NCBI GenBank assembly: GCA_002343455.1
Contig: DDSR01000221.1
Location: forward strand, 1-35,910
From: Deltaproteobacteria bacterium UBA2385
GTDB taxonomy: Bacteria > Myxococcota_A > UBA796 > UBA2385
Reading direction: 5' to 3'
DNA length: 35,910 nucleotides
The position numbers were made by a program, and so were the translations under genes. The stretch's first letter is position 1; every line of letters begins with the position of its first letter. Shown here piece after piece: positions 17,630 to 27,499 of this stretch. The notes beneath the pieces are model-generated. The model worked only from the letters and a program-made list of their open reading frames with translations. It searched no databases and had not been told where the DNA came from.

Positions 17630-18703
17630 CTACTTCAGCAGCGGGGCCGCGTCCTCGACCGCGGACCGGGTCGGCGACTTCAGCATCTTCAGCAGGCCAC
17701 GGGTGTGGGGGCTGCGTCCGTAGAACTCCCCCGTCGCCGTGTCCTCGAGCACCTCCAGCCGCTCGGCCTTGCCCTTGCCGGTCGGGTGGAGCTCCACGCT
17801 CAGCCGGGGCGTCAGCTCCTTGGGGGCGTCCTCGGCCTCCATGTCGACGTAGCTGACCCCGCGCAGCTTGAGCAGCTTGTCCATCCAGGCGGTCGCCTCC
17901 TCGTCGCGGCCTTCGGCGCCGGCGCGGGCCCAGTAGGTCTGGGCCTCGTCGTCGGGGTTCTTCTGGCTCAGCTCCAGGCTGGTCTCACCGATGCTGAGCA
18001 CGGCCTTGGCGATGGCCGGGGTGGCGGCGCTCCACAAGCTGCGATCGGCGAGCCGGGTGCGCGCGTGCTGGAGGTCCTTCACCATCGTCTCTTCGACCAG
18101 GAAGACCTCGCCGGTCTCCTCGTTGCGCAGGTAGCGGTTCTTGGTGCCATAGGCCTCGCCGCCCACGCTGAGCACGGTCTCCTTGCCGCGGCGCACGATC
18201 GTGATGGTGCCCTTGGGCGCATCCAGGCCGATCTCCGCCAGCTTCGCAGGATCGCTGGCCTCGAGCTTGCGCAGCGCCATCAGGGGCGAGAAGGCCGCCA
18301 GGACCTCGTCGCCCTTGCTGCTGCCCTTGAAGGCGCTGCGGCGCTCGATGCGCTCTTCGTTGACGATCGGATCGACGGCGGGATCCGCGGGAGGAGCCTC
18401 GGCGGCTTCGTCCCCTGGGGCCGCCTCGTCACCCTCTTCTTTCTCGACCGGCGGCGGCTTGATGCGCCGGGTCTCGACCGAGAGCGACTCGATCCACAAG
18501 TAGTCGCCGTGCTCGTCGCTCTTGCGGGTCAGCACGGCGCTGCCGTCCTCGGCCTTCCACTCGATGCGCTCCAGGCTGTCGAGGTCCCCGGCCAGCAGGA
18601 CCACCTTGTCGCCGCTGTCCGGCGTCGGGTCCGAGGTCCACTGCACCCAGGCAGCGAGCAGGGAGAGGAGGAGCAGGGCTCCGTAGATCAACGCTGGACG
18701 CAT
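17630..18703 (-). CDS. DUF4340-family membrane-anchored protein
   Basis: A 357-residue protein with one N-terminal membrane segment (residues about 5-22), an extracytoplasmic domain opening with DLDSLERIEW, a Glu/Pro/Ala-rich insertion near 85-115, and then the segments AEIGLDAPKGTITI, GTKNRYLR and LADRSLW that are typical of DUF4340 proteins. DUF4340 genes often end operons for ABC-2 transporters with a GldG-like subunit, as here. The ATG at 18703 has GGAGGT upstream and shares one base with the stop of the preceding gene (TGATG), so translation is coupled. The role of the family is not established. Confidence 0.88.
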   Translation of the reverse strand: MRPALIYGALLLLSLLAAWVQWTSDPTPDSGDKVVLLAGDLDSLERIEWKAEDGSAVLTRKSDEHGDYLWIESLSVETRRIKPPPVEKEEGDEAAPGDEAAEAPPADPAVDPIVNEERIERRSAFKGSSKGDEVLAAFSPLMALRKLEASDPAKLAEIGLDAPKGTITIVRRGKETVLSVGGEAYGTKNRYLRNEETGEVFLVEETMVKDLQHARTRLADRSLWSAATPAIAKAVLSIGETSLELSQKNPDDEAQTYWARAGAEGRDEEATAWMDKLLKLRGVSYVDMEAEDAPKELTPRLSVELHPTGKGKAERLEVLEDTATGEFYGRSPHTRGLLKMLKSPTRSAVEDAAPLLK

Positions 18704-20502
18704 CAGGACCTCCCATGGCGGCGGCGCCGCAGCCCGAGGCGGCCCAGGCCCAGCGCCAACAGGCCCATCGGGACGAAGAGCGCGGAGCCGTAGAACCACA
18801 GCCCCTGGCCTTCCTTGGTGTGCTGGATCTTCACATCCTCTTCGCTCTCGGTCTCGCCCTGGAGGGCCGGGTCTTCGACCAGCCAGCCGAGCGCGTCGAC
18901 CAGGAGCTGGGCGTTGCCGCTGTAGGGCAGGAAGAGGTCGCTGGCCCAGTTGGCGTCGCCGTAGACCACCACCCGGTACTCCAGCTCGCCGCTGGTCGGC
19001 TCGCCCGAGGCGGCCAGGCCGACCTGCCACTGCTTGCGCTCCTCGGCCCCGTCGTCGAAGGCGTAGTCGCCGTCGAGGTCCTGCCAGACCGCCGGCAGGG
19101 TGCGGATCGTCGCCTGGACCTTGGCGCCGGCCTCGGCGTCGAAGTCCAGCGGCACCACCCCGGGGAAGGCCACCGCGAGCTGCTTGCTGTTCTTGGAGAG
19201 GGTCGTCACCGAGGGGTGGGCGCTGAACTTGTTGCTGACCTGGTTGAGCTGGTCGCCCGGCCCGCCCGTGACCTTCAGGTAGTAGTTGTCCGCGGCCAGC
19301 GGCCCGGCCATGCCGGCCTGGATCCCCAGGGGCCCCAGCAGGGCGCTGAGGTCCGAGCCGCCGGGCTCGAGCGAGATCATCAGGCGACCGCCGCGCTGCC
19401 GGTAGGCCTCCAGCGTGGCGAGCTCTTCGGCCAGGAAGGGCTCGGTCGGGCCGAGCACGATCACCGCCGCGGCGTCGTCGGGGACCGCGGTGCCCAGGCC
19501 CTCGGCGAGGCCGAGCTCCTTGACCCGGTAGTTCAGGTTGCTGAGCACGGTCTTGAAGGTGTTGATCTTGCGCGCCTTGTCGTCGCCCTTCCAGTAGAGC
19601 TCGCCGTGGCCGACCGTCAGGTAGACCGTCGCCTGGCCGCGCGCGACTTTGGCCAGCGCCTTCTGGACCTCTTCGTCCAGGGTCTTCAGCTTGCGGCGGG
19701 CGTCGTCCAGGTCCTCGCCCACCTTGACCCGCTCGACCTGCTCGCCCTTGACGAAGGCGATGTAGCCGTTGCCGCGGACCTTGAGCTGCTCGGAGAGGCC
19801 GGGCTCCAGCGCGTGGTCCACGTGCTCGACCTGCAGCCGGTCGCCGGGGATGGCGCCGAAGTAGCCCTTGATCTCGGCCTGGACCGCGCTCCCGGTCGGG
19901 AAGAAGGTCACGACCCGCAGCGGCTCTTCCAGGGCCTCGACCATGCCCAGGGTGCGGCTGCCGACCTGGGCGGTCTTGAAGTAGCCCAGGTCCCAGAGCG
20001 TGTTGTGCTCGCTGGCCAGGTAGTTGAGGGGGAAGAGCATCGCCAGGGCGAAGGCCACGGCCAGGGCGGAGAGGGCCCCCTCGCGGACGAGGCGGGCGAT
20101 GCTGCGGACCGGCGAGAGGGCCAGGGCGCGCAGGACGCTGAGCAGCGGCAAGGTGCCCGCCAGCCAGGCGATGCAGGAGAGGGCCTGCAAGGCGACGACG
20201 AGGCGGTCCTCGGCCTGGGCTTCCAGGGCGAGGCCGTCGAGCACGGCGTCGCCGGTGCCCGCATAGAGCAGCAGCGAGGAGAGGCCGACGGCGGCGAAGG
20301 CCAGGCCGAGGCCGTAGGGGGCCCGCTGATCCTGGGGCGCAGCGGACCGCGCGCTGAGGATCAGGCCGAGGGTGGCCACCAGGGCCAGGGCCCCGGTGCC
20401 GTCCAGGATCCAGCGCCACTTGTCCTCACCGCCGCCGAACATGCGCTCGCCGACGAAGATCAGGGCGAAGCCCGCCAACCAGGTGAAGCTCGCGAGCCTC
20501 AT
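18703..20502 (-). CDS. GldG-like ABC transporter auxiliary protein with extra N-terminal membrane segments
   Basis: A 599-residue protein. It starts with about five hydrophobic segments in the first 165 residues, then has the GldG/ABC-auxiliary domain: LRVVTFFPTGS, GATVYLTVGHGE-like segment (QATVYLTVGHGELYW), NYRVKEL, AAVIVLGP, and RQRGGRLMISLEPGG. A last membrane helix near residue 575 ends in an Arg-rich tail. GldG-type subunits usually have only a single N-terminal helix plus the C-terminal one, so the five-helix N-terminus may represent a fused permease half. ATG at 20502 is preferred over GTG at 20508 because AGGAGG lies five bases upstream and it overlaps the permease stop as ATGA. Confidence 0.88.
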   Translation of the reverse strand: MRLASFTWLAGFALIFVGERMFGGGEDKWRWILDGTGALALVATLGLILSARSAAPQDQRAPYGLGLAFAAVGLSSLLLYAGTGDAVLDGLALEAQAEDRLVVALQALSCIAWLAGTLPLLSVLRALALSPVRSIARLVREGALSALAVAFALAMLFPLNYLASEHNTLWDLGYFKTAQVGSRTLGMVEALEEPLRVVTFFPTGSAVQAEIKGYFGAIPGDRLQVEHVDHALEPGLSEQLKVRGNGYIAFVKGEQVERVKVGEDLDDARRKLKTLDEEVQKALAKVARGQATVYLTVGHGELYWKGDDKARKINTFKTVLSNLNYRVKELGLAEGLGTAVPDDAAAVIVLGPTEPFLAEELATLEAYRQRGGRLMISLEPGGSDLSALLGPLGIQAGMAGPLAADNYYLKVTGGPGDQLNQVSNKFSAHPSVTTLSKNSKQLAVAFPGVVPLDFDAEAGAKVQATIRTLPAVWQDLDGDYAFDDGAEERKQWQVGLAASGEPTSGELEYRVVVYGDANWASDLFLPYSGNAQLLVDALGWLVEDPALQGETESEEDVKIQHTKEGQGLWFYGSALFVPMGLLALGLGRLGLRRRRHGRS

Positions 20503-21224
20503 GCCCACCTCCTTGCCTTCAGCGAGCGGGTCGCGAGCAGCAGGAACGCGAAGCTGACCGAAGCGTAGTACACGAGGCTCTCGGTGTTGATGCGCCCTCG
20601 CATGAAGGGCTGGAAGTGCGTGTCGAACAGGGCCATGTAGGCGAAGATGGCCTTCAGCGGCGGGTCGGAGTTGCGGCTGACCAGCCAGGAGAGGATCATC
20701 ACCCCGACGACGCTGCCGCCGAGCACGGCCGAGAGGACCTGGTTGCGGCTGACGGCGCTGGCGAAGGTGCCGATCGCCACCACCGCGGCGCCCAGGGCGA
20801 ACAGGCCCAGGTAGCCCGCGCCGATCTGCGACCAGCTGACCTTGCCGTTGATCTCGATCAGGGCCGGCATGTAGAGGGTCAGCGACTTGATGAGCGTCAG
20901 GAAGCCCAGGGCGCCGATGTACTTACCGGCGATGACCTGGGCTTCGGAGATGGGCGCCGTCTGGAGCAGGGCCAGGGTGCCCGCCGCCCGCTCGCGGGCC
21001 AGGGTCGGCATCGAGAGCAGGACCCCGCCGATCATCACGGTGACGGTGCTGGCCTCGAGGAAGCTCTCCAGCACGTCCGCGCTGTACTTGGGCGAGAAGC
21101 CCACGGCGTAGACGTTGAAGGCGAGCCCGTCGAACAGCAGGATGAGCGCCAGGATGACCCAGCCCCACCAGGAGTTCAGGTAGCTGCCCAGCTCTCGCCG
21201 GGCGATGTGCAGTACGGCGTTCAC
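20499..21224 (-). CDS. ABC-2 type transporter permease
   Basis: A 241-residue membrane protein. It opens with IARRELGSYLNSWWGW, a typical cytoplasmic lead-in of GldF/NosY-like permeases, and has about six membrane helices. The segment MPTLARERAAGTLALLQTAPIS is the conserved ABC-2 coupling region. The GTG start overlaps the ATPase stop (GTGA) and has GGAGG seven bases before it. Together with the ATPase and the GldG-like protein it should form one transporter; the cargo is unknown. Confidence 0.9.
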   Translation of the reverse strand: MNAVLHIARRELGSYLNSWWGWVILALILLFDGLAFNVYAVGFSPKYSADVLESFLEASTVTVMIGGVLLSMPTLARERAAGTLALLQTAPISEAQVIAGKYIGALGFLTLIKSLTLYMPALIEINGKVSWSQIGAGYLGLFALGAAVVAIGTFASAVSRNQVLSAVLGGSVVGVMILSWLVSRNSDPPLKAIFAYMALFDTHFQPFMRGRINTESLVYYASVSFAFLLLATRSLKARRWA

Positions 21225-22174
21225 GACCGGTCCTCCGTCAGATCCAGGAAGACGTCCTCGAGCTGGACGGCGAGGCCGTCCTCGACCCGACGCACGCCGA
21301 TTCCAGCCCCGACCAGGGCGGCGACGAGCTGCTCGGGCTGGTCTTCGTTGAGCAGCACATGGGCGAGGCAGAGGCCCCCGCCGGCCTTGAGGGAGTGGCC
21401 GCGCACCAGGGGGCTGGCCTTCAGGAAGGAGGCGATGGCCGCTTCGTCGCCGCTCAGCGTCAGGCTGAGGTGGTTGACCAGCGGGCCGCCGGCGAGGCCG
21501 CCGATGGTGGGGGCCATCTCGTCGGCGGTCTGCGAGGGCTCGGCCACCAGCCGCCCCTTCTTCAGCACGATCACCCGGTCGCAGGTCTGGCTGACCTCGG
21601 GCAGGTTGTGGCTGGAGATGAGCACGGTGCTCTCTTCCGCCAGCGAGCGGATCACCTGTCGCATGCCGCGGATCTGGGCCGGGTCCAGGCCGCTGATGGG
21701 CTCGTCGAGGATGACCAGCCGCGGCCGGTGCATGATCGCCTGGGCGATGCCGACCCGCTTGCGGAAGCCATGGGAGAGCTCGCTGATGAGCTGATCCGCG
21801 CGCTCGGTGATCTGCGTGCGGGCCATCACCTCGCCCAGCCGGGTCTCGACCTGCTCGGAGCTCATGCCGCGCAGGCTGCCCATGTAGCGGAGGAAGTCGG
21901 CGACCGTCATGTCCTCGTACAGCGGCGGATCTTCGGGCAGGTAGCCGATCCGGCTCCGGAAGCTGGTCGGCGCCTCGGTCATGTCGACCCCGTCGACCGT
22001 CACCGCGCCGGACGAGGGCATCAGCAAGCCCGCCAGCACCTTCAGCGTGGTCGACTTTCCGGCGCCGTTGCGGCCCAGGAAGCCCACCACCTCGCCATCC
22101 GCGATGGAGAAGCTGACGTCCTCCACCGCGCAGAAGTCGCCGTAATAGCGACTGAGGTTCCGAACTTCGATCAT
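21221..22174 (-). CDS. ABC transporter ATP-binding protein (GldA-like)
   Basis: A 317-residue ABC ATPase. Walker A GRNGAGKST (34-42), signature LSHGFRKRVGIAQ (about 131-143), Walker B plus D-loop LVILDEPISGLDP, and H-loop SSHN are all present. The signature is the LS.G(F/Y)(R/K)(K/Q)R type seen in export ATPases of the GldA/NodI/CcmA branch. A C-terminal region of about 80 residues ends with QLEDVFLDLT, typical of this branch. ATG at 22174 has GGAGG four bases upstream; the longer open frame to 22240 adds non-family residues. It is the first gene of a four-gene operon and is divergent from the ABC exporter at 22297. Confidence 0.94.
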   Translation of the reverse strand: MIEVRNLSRYYGDFCAVEDVSFSIADGEVVGFLGRNGAGKSTTLKVLAGLLMPSSGAVTVDGVDMTEAPTSFRSRIGYLPEDPPLYEDMTVADFLRYMGSLRGMSSEQVETRLGEVMARTQITERADQLISELSHGFRKRVGIAQAIMHRPRLVILDEPISGLDPAQIRGMRQVIRSLAEESTVLISSHNLPEVSQTCDRVIVLKKGRLVAEPSQTADEMAPTIGGLAGGPLVNHLSLTLSGDEAAIASFLKASPLVRGHSLKAGGGLCLAHVLLNEDQPEQLVAALVGAGIGVRRVEDGLAVQLEDVFLDLTEDRS

Positions 22175-22193
22175 CCACCCTCCGAATCGGCGG

Positions 22194-22206
22194 GGGCTGA
22201 TAGCCC
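22194..22206. other. Short perfect inverted repeat in divergent promoter region
   Basis: GGGCT and AGCCC arms flank a GAT core (13 bases) within the 122-base divergent space between the ABC operon and the ABC exporter. It lies just ahead of the ATPase start and could be an operator. It is short enough to occur by chance in GC-rich DNA. Confidence 0.25.
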
Positions 22207-22296
22207 ACCCGTCGAGTTCCCGCCCGAAAGCGTGCACCACCTTCGGCGCGACTCGCTAAACACCCGCCCGAACCCGTCAAGCGCCGGAGCAGCACC

Positions 22297-24123
22297 GTGG
22301 CCCGCCATCCCCTCACCCGCCTGCTCGAAGCTGCCCGAGCGCACCGCAGGACCGTCCTCTGGGCCAGCTTCTGCAGCGTCACCAACAAGCTGCTGGACCT
22401 CGCGCCGCCGGCCCTGATCGGCATGGCCGTCGACATCGTGGTGAAGCGAGAGGAGTCCCTGCTGGCCTCCTGGGGCGTCGTCGACGTCGTGCACCAGCTC
22501 GTCGCCCTGACCGGGATCACGGTGATCATCTGGGGCCTGGAGAGCGTCTTCGAGTACGCCTTCGGCCTCGCCTGGCGAAACCTCGCGCAGACCGTCCAGC
22601 ACGAGCTGCGGGTCGAGGCCTACACCCACGTCCAGCGGCTGGACAGCAGCTGGTTCCAGGGCCGCAGCACCGGCGGGCTGCTGTCCGTGCTCAACGACGA
22701 CGTCAACCAGCTCGAGCGCTTCCTGGACGGCGGCGCCAACGAGCTGCTCCAGGTCGCGACCACCGTCGTCGTCGTCAGCATCGGCTTCACCGCCCTCTCC
22801 CCGGGGGTCGCGGCCCTCTCCTTGATGCCGATCCCGGTCATCCTGTGGGGCAGCTTCCGCTTCCAGAGCCGCATCGCCCCGCGCTACGCCCGGGTCCGCG
22901 AGCAGGCCGGCCTCATCTCCGGCACCCTGGCCAACAACCTCGGCGGCATCGAGACGATCCGCAGCTTCGGCACCGAGCAGGCCGAGGTGCAGCGCCTGCG
23001 GGCCGAGAGCGAGGCCTACCGCAGCGCCAACCGCGAGGCGATCCGCCTCTCCAGCGCCTTCTCGCCCCTGATCCGCATGGCGGTGGTGCTGGGCTTCATC
23101 GGCACCCTGCTCTACGGCGGCTGGCTGGCCCTGGAGGGCGAGCTGGCCGTCGGCTCCTACAGCGTGCTGGTCTTCCTCACCCAGCGGCTGCTCTGGCCGC
23201 TGACCCGGCTGGGCGCGACCTTCGACCTCTACCAGCGGGCCATGGCCAGCACCGCCAGGCTGCTGGACCTCTTGCAGACGCCGATCGCCATCACCGACGG
23301 GCCCACGGCCCTCGATCCCGCCACCGCCCGGGGCGAGATCCGCTTCGAGGGGGTGCACTTCGCCTACCCCGAAGGCGCCGCGGTCCTCCACGGCTTCGAC
23401 CTCCAGATCGAGCCCGGCCGCACCGTCGCGGTGGTCGGGCCCACCGGGGCCGGCAAGAGCACGCTGATCCGGCTGCTGCTGCGGCTGCACGACCCCGGCC
23501 AGGGGCGGGTCCTGCTGGACGGGCATGAGCTGAAGCAGCTGCGCCTCGCCGATCTGCGCGCCTGCGTCAGCCTCGTCAGCCAGAGCCCCTTCCTCTTCCC
23601 CGGCACCGTCCGCGAGAACATCGCCTACGGCTCGCCCCAGGCCAGCGTGGAGCAGCTCCGCGAGGCCGCCGCCCAGGCCGAGGCGCTCTCCTTCATCGAG
23701 GCCCTGCCCCAGGGCTGGGAGACCATCGTCGGCGAGCGCGGTCAAAAGCTCTCCGGCGGGCAGGCCCAGCGCGTCGCCATCGCCCGGGCCCTGCTCAAGC
23801 CCGCCCCGGTCCTGGTGCTGGACGAGGCCACAAGTGCTGTCGACAACGAGACCGAGGCCGCCATCCAGCGCAGCCTGGAGCGCCTGCGCAGCACCCACGC
23901 CCGGACCATGCTGGTGATCGCCCACCGCCTCTCGACCATCCGCCACGCCGACGAGATCATCGTCCTGGACCATGGCCGCATCGTGCAGCGCGGCCGGCAC
24001 GAGGAGCTGCTGCAGGCGCCAGGCCTCTACGCCCGGCTGTGGGCTGTACAGACCGGAGAGGGGCAGACCGGGACCGTACTGGATACCCAGGCGCCATGGC
24101 CGAGCTCACCCAACCCCACCTGA
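22297..24123 (+). CDS. ABC exporter, fused membrane and ATPase domains
   Basis: A 608-residue half-transporter of the ABCB/MsbA type that works as a dimer. The first 320 residues hold six membrane helices, with the coupling segments [17 protein letters not shown] and [20 protein letters not shown]. The ATPase follows: Walker [10 protein letters not shown] (about 380), signature [15 protein letters not shown] (about 485), Walker [13 protein letters not shown] and H-loop IAHRLST. Families of this form export lipids, lipid-linked glycans, peptides or drugs, and no peptidase domain is present. The GTG start has GGAG eight bases upstream. It overlaps the next gene by 28 bases, so it is probably co-translated with the membrane protein that resembles GT-C enzymes. 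Confidence 0.95.
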   Translation: MARHPLTRLLEAARAHRRTVLWASFCSVTNKLLDLAPPALIGMAVDIVVKREESLLASWGVVDVVHQLVALTGITVIIWGLESVFEYAFGLAWRNLAQTVQHELRVEAYTHVQRLDSSWFQGRSTGGLLSVLNDDVNQLERFLDGGANELLQVATTVVVVSIGFTALSPGVAALSLMPIPVILWGSFRFQSRIAPRYARVREQAGLISGTLANNLGGIETIRSFGTEQAEVQRLRAESEAYRSANREAIRLSSAFSPLIRMAVVLGFIGTLLYGGWLALEGELAVGSYSVLVFLTQRLLWPLTRLGATFDLYQRAMASTARLLDLLQTPIAITDGPTALDPATARGEIRFEGVHFAYPEGAAVLHGFDLQIEPGRTVAVVGPTGAGKSTLIRLLLRLHDPGQGRVLLDGHELKQLRLADLRACVSLVSQSPFLFPGTVRENIAYGSPQASVEQLREAAAQAEALSFIEALPQGWETIVGERGQKLSGGQAQRVAIARALLKPAPVLVLDEATSAVDNETEAAIQRSLERLRSTHARTMLVIAHRLSTIRHADEIIVLDHGRIVQRGRHEELLQAPGLYARLWAVQTGEGQTGTVLDTQAPWPSSPNPT

Positions 24124-25613
24124 GCGTGCTGATCGCGATCATCACCGCTCTGGTGGTGACGCTTGGTGTCCTGGTCCCCCCGGCCCGCCGGGCCTCGCGC
24201 GTGCCCTTGGTGCTGCTGGCGGTGCTGGCGACCCTGGCCTGGCCCAACTGGGCCCGGATCCAGAGCCGCAACGGCATCGTCCACGGCCACGAGCAGGTCC
24301 ACTTCCTGCTGGGCAGCCGCTACCTGCCCGAGCTCGGCTACCACGGCCTCTACCCGGCCATCGTCGCCGCCCGGCTGAACAAGGACCGCAACCTGCCCAG
24401 GGCCGAGATCCGCGACACCCGCACCTTTCAACTGCACAAAGTCAGCGACCGGCTGGAGGAGGCCGAAGCGGCCAAGGCGCGCTTCAGCGCGGAACGCTGG
24501 GAGGCCTTCAGCGCGGACCTGGAGGTCTATCGACGCGAGCTCCGTGCTCCCCTGGAGCGCATCATCTCCGACCACGGAATGACCGGCTCGCCCTCCTGGG
24601 CACTGTTCGCCCTGCTGTTCACCGCCTGGCCGACCGTCAGCACGCAGAGCGCCAACCTCCTCGGCCTGATCGACCCGGCGCTCTTCCTGATCCTGCTGGT
24701 CTCGGTGGCCCGAGCCTTCGGCGCCCGGGCCGTGGCCGTGACCGCCGTCCTCGCGTTCACCCCCGGGCGGGTCTTCGACTTCCTGGGCGGCAGCATCTTG
24801 CGCATGGACTGGCTCTTCTTCCTGGGGATGGCGCTGTGCGCCTTGCAGGTCCGCCGCTTCCGCGCAGGGGGCCTCCTGCTGGGCCTGGCCATCGCCAGCA
24901 AGGTCTTCTGCGCGCTGATCCCCCTGATGCTGGGCGCCCATATGCTGCGCCGCTGGGTCTCGGAGCGGGCCATCCCCCTGGAGCACCGGCAGGTGATCGG
25001 CTTCGCCTTCCTGGGCCTGTTGGGCGCCGTCGCCGCCTCCTCCCTGGCCTTCGGCGGGCCGGGGATCTGGGTCGAGTACATCGAGCGCATCCTGTTGACC
25101 TTGCACGAGGGCTACTACCGCGCCCAGTACGGCTTCCGCGACGTCTACATCCAGGTGGCCGTCAACGGCCCGGCGGCCCTCTTCGACCCCTTCCCCGGTC
25201 GGATCCACGCCCGCCACGCCGACCTCGCCAGCTTCGGCACCGGCCTCAACCTGGCGAGGCTGGCCCTGCTGGCCCTGTTGGCCTGGGTCAGCAGCCGCCA
25301 GGCTCCCCTGCTGGCCGCGGGGCTGGGGGTGCTGGGAATCTACCTGGGGCTGGTCACCAACATGTACTACTGGAGCCTCTTCCTGGTGCTGGGGCTCGGC
25401 CTGGCCAGCAGCGAGCAGCGGCGCCACGGGCTCGCCCTCGGGCTGCTCTGCGGACTGGTCGCGCTGCTGCGCGGCCTGGAGGTCACGGACTGGGAGAGCC
25501 TGCACGCCCGCAGCTACCTCGGCTCCTGGCTGTTGTTGTGGAGCGTGATCCTGCTGGCAGGCGTCGAGCTGGGCCTCTCCCTGCTGGCCTGGCGCCGCGC
25601 CCGGGCGATTTGA
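24096..25613 (+). CDS. Polytopic membrane protein, GT-C glycosyltransferase-like
   Basis: A 505-residue protein with about ten or more membrane helices. After the first helix pair comes a segment [28 protein letters not shown] that recalls the first loop of GT-C enzymes (families such as GT87), where an acidic residue binds the metal or lipid-phosphate sugar donor. I infer a lipid-linked sugar transferase or related membrane protein, with moderate doubt because no full family motif is visible. ATG at 24096 was chosen as it opens directly into the first helix; it overlaps the exporter gene by 28 bases. Adjacency to an exporter fits a lipid-carried glycan or lipid-modifying role. Confidence 0.7.
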   Translation: MAELTQPHLSVLIAIITALVVTLGVLVPPARRASRVPLVLLAVLATLAWPNWARIQSRNGIVHGHEQVHFLLGSRYLPELGYHGLYPAIVAARLNKDRNLPRAEIRDTRTFQLHKVSDRLEEAEAAKARFSAERWEAFSADLEVYRRELRAPLERIISDHGMTGSPSWALFALLFTAWPTVSTQSANLLGLIDPALFLILLVSVARAFGARAVAVTAVLAFTPGRVFDFLGGSILRMDWLFFLGMALCALQVRRFRAGGLLLGLAIASKVFCALIPLMLGAHMLRRWVSERAIPLEHRQVIGFAFLGLLGAVAASSLAFGGPGIWVEYIERILLTLHEGYYRAQYGFRDVYIQVAVNGPAALFDPFPGRIHARHADLASFGTGLNLARLALLALLAWVSSRQAPLLAAGLGVLGIYLGLVTNMYYWSLFLVLGLGLASSEQRRHGLALGLLCGLVALLRGLEVTDWESLHARSYLGSWLLLWSVILLAGVELGLSLLAWRRARAI

Positions 25614-25645
25614 CGTAGACTCGCCCTCCCCTCCCCCGGACATCC

Positions 25646-27499
25646 ATGGCTGCTCCCACCACCGTCGACCCCACGACCCTGCGCTCGGTGCTGGCCACCG
25701 ACTGCGGCAGCACCACCACCAAGGCGATCCTGATCGAGAAGGTCGATGGCGCCTGGCGGCAGACCTGGCGGGGCGAGGCGCCGACCACCGTCGAGGCGCC
25801 CTTCGAGGACGTCACTCGCGGCGTGCTCAACGCCGCGCAGGAGGTGGCCGAGCTCTCGGGCCGCAAGCTGGTCAAGGACGACGGCAGCGGGGTCATCACG
25901 CCCCAGCAGAGCCCGACCGAGGGGGTCGACGTCTACATCTCGACCAGCAGCGCCGGCGGCGGCTTGCAGCTGGTTGTCGGCGGGGTGGTGCGCTCGATGT
26001 CGGCCGAGAGCGCCCAGCGCGCCGCCCTGGGGGCCGGGGCCATCGTGATGGACGCCTTCGCGACCAACGACAAGCGCCGCCCCCACGAGCAGATCGAGCG
26101 GGTCCGCCAGCTCCGCCCGGACATGATCCTGCTGGCCGGCGGCATCGACGGCGGGACCCGCAAGCACGTCGTCGCCCAGGCCGAGATGCTGGCCGCAGCC
26201 CGGCCGCGCACCCGCCTGGGAGGCGGTTTCGACCTGCCGATCATCTTCGCCGGCAACCAGGAGGTCGCCGAGGACATGCAGCGCATCCTGGGGCCGATCT
26301 CCGATCTGCAGATCGTGCCCAACGTGCGCCCGGTCATGGAGCGCGAGGACCTGGGCCCCGCCCGCGACAAGATCCATGACCTGTTCATGGAGCACGTCAT
26401 GGCCCAGGCCCCCGGCTACGGCAAGCTGATGGCCTGGGCGGACGCGCCGATCATGCCGACACCGGGCGCGGTCGGCCTGATCATGCAGACCATCGCTCGC
26501 CAGCGCGGCATCAACGTGCTGGGAGTGGACATCGGCGGCGCCACCACCGACGTCTTCAGCGTCTTCGACGGCATCTTCAACCGCACGGTCAGCGCCAACC
26601 TGGGCATGTCCTACAGCGTCAGCAATGTCCTCGCCGAGGCGGGGCTGCCGGCCATCCTGCGCTGGGTGCCCTTCCCCATCGACGAGAAGCAGCTCCGAAA
26701 CCGCATCGGCAACAAGATGATCCGGCCGACGACCATCCCCGAGACCTTGGAAGAGCTGAAGATCGAGCAGGCCATCGCGCGCGAGGCCCTGCGGCTGGCC
26801 TTCATCCAGCACAAGGAATTCGCCGTCGCGCTCAAGGGCGTGCAGCAGGAGCGCACCATCGCCGACGCCTTCCGCCAGGTGGGCCAGGAGACCCTGGTGC
26901 AGATGATGAAGCTGGACCTGATCGTCGGCTCGGGCGGGGTGCTCAGCCACGCCCCGCGGCGCAGCCAGTCGATGCGCATGATGATGGACGCCTACGCCCC
27001 CGAAGGCGTCACCGAGCTGGCGGTCGACAGCATCTTCATGATGCCGCACCTGGGCGTGCTCTCGACCATCCACGAAGAGGCCGCCACCGAGGTCTTCGAG
27101 AAGGACTGCCTCGTCTGGCTGGGCACCTGCATCGCCCCGATCGGCGAGTGCAAGCCCGACCGCGAGGCCCTGCGGGTCCAAGGCACGCTGCCCGACGGCT
27201 CCGCCCTCGACGAGCGCTTCTCGCTGGGTCAGCTCCGGCTCTACCCGCTGGAGAGAGATGAACAGATCGAGCTGCAGCTCACTCCTCTCCAGAACACCTT
27301 GGACCTGGGCGAGGGCCCCGGCAAACCAATCACCGTGAAGGTCCGCGGCGGCCAGGTCGGCCTGGCCATCGATCTGCGCGGGCGGCCCATCGTCATGCCC
27401 GAGTCGCCCGAGCAGCGGGTGCCTCTGTTGCAGGCCTGGGTCGAGGCGATGGGCGAGTACGGTCCAGGTGGACAGAGCCGCTGGACGGGGGGACACTGA
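25646..27499 (+). CDS. MutL/GlmL-family ASKHA ATPase (glutamate mutase accessory-like)
   Basis: A 617-residue protein with the actin/Hsp70/sugar-kinase fold signatures: phosphate-1 loop LATDCGSTTTKAILIEK (16-32), phosphate-2 loop GVDIGGATTDVFSVF (about 292-306), and adenosine loop LIVGSGGVLSH (about 425-435). The AGGIDGG and ANLGMSYS segments match the MutL/GlmL family (PF13941), whose founding members sit with coenzyme B12-dependent glutamate mutase and probably help it keep active cofactor. No GlmS, GlmE or other B12 enzyme is in this window, so the mutase role is doubtful here. It begins 32 bases after the preceding membrane protein and overlaps the next gene by one base (TGATG), so the partner is very likely functional. 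Confidence 0.88.
   Translation: MAAPTTVDPTTLRSVLATDCGSTTTKAILIEKVDGAWRQTWRGEAPTTVEAPFEDVTRGVLNAAQEVAELSGRKLVKDDGSGVITPQQSPTEGVDVYISTSSAGGGLQLVVGGVVRSMSAESAQRAALGAGAIVMDAFATNDKRRPHEQIERVRQLRPDMILLAGGIDGGTRKHVVAQAEMLAAARPRTRLGGGFDLPIIFAGNQEVAEDMQRILGPISDLQIVPNVRPVMEREDLGPARDKIHDLFMEHVMAQAPGYGKLMAWADAPIMPTPGAVGLIMQTIARQRGINVLGVDIGGATTDVFSVFDGIFNRTVSANLGMSYSVSNVLAEAGLPAILRWVPFPIDEKQLRNRIGNKMIRPTTIPETLEELKIEQAIAREALRLAFIQHKEFAVALKGVQQERTIADAFRQVGQETLVQMMKLDLIVGSGGVLSHAPRRSQSMRMMMDAYAPEGVTELAVDSIFMMPHLGVLSTIHEEAATEVFEKDCLVWLGTCIAPIGECKPDREALRVQGTLPDGSALDERFSLGQLRLYPLERDEQIELQLTPLQNTLDLGEGPGKPITVKVRGGQVGLAIDLRGRPIVMPESPEQRVPLLQAWVEAMGEYGPGGQSRWTGGH

Noticed and set aside
24039..24095. An upstream extension of the GT-C-like protein from 24039
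   Set aside because: The extra residues overlap deep into the exporter gene in another frame and are polar and Arg-rich. ATG at 24096 opens directly into the first membrane helix.
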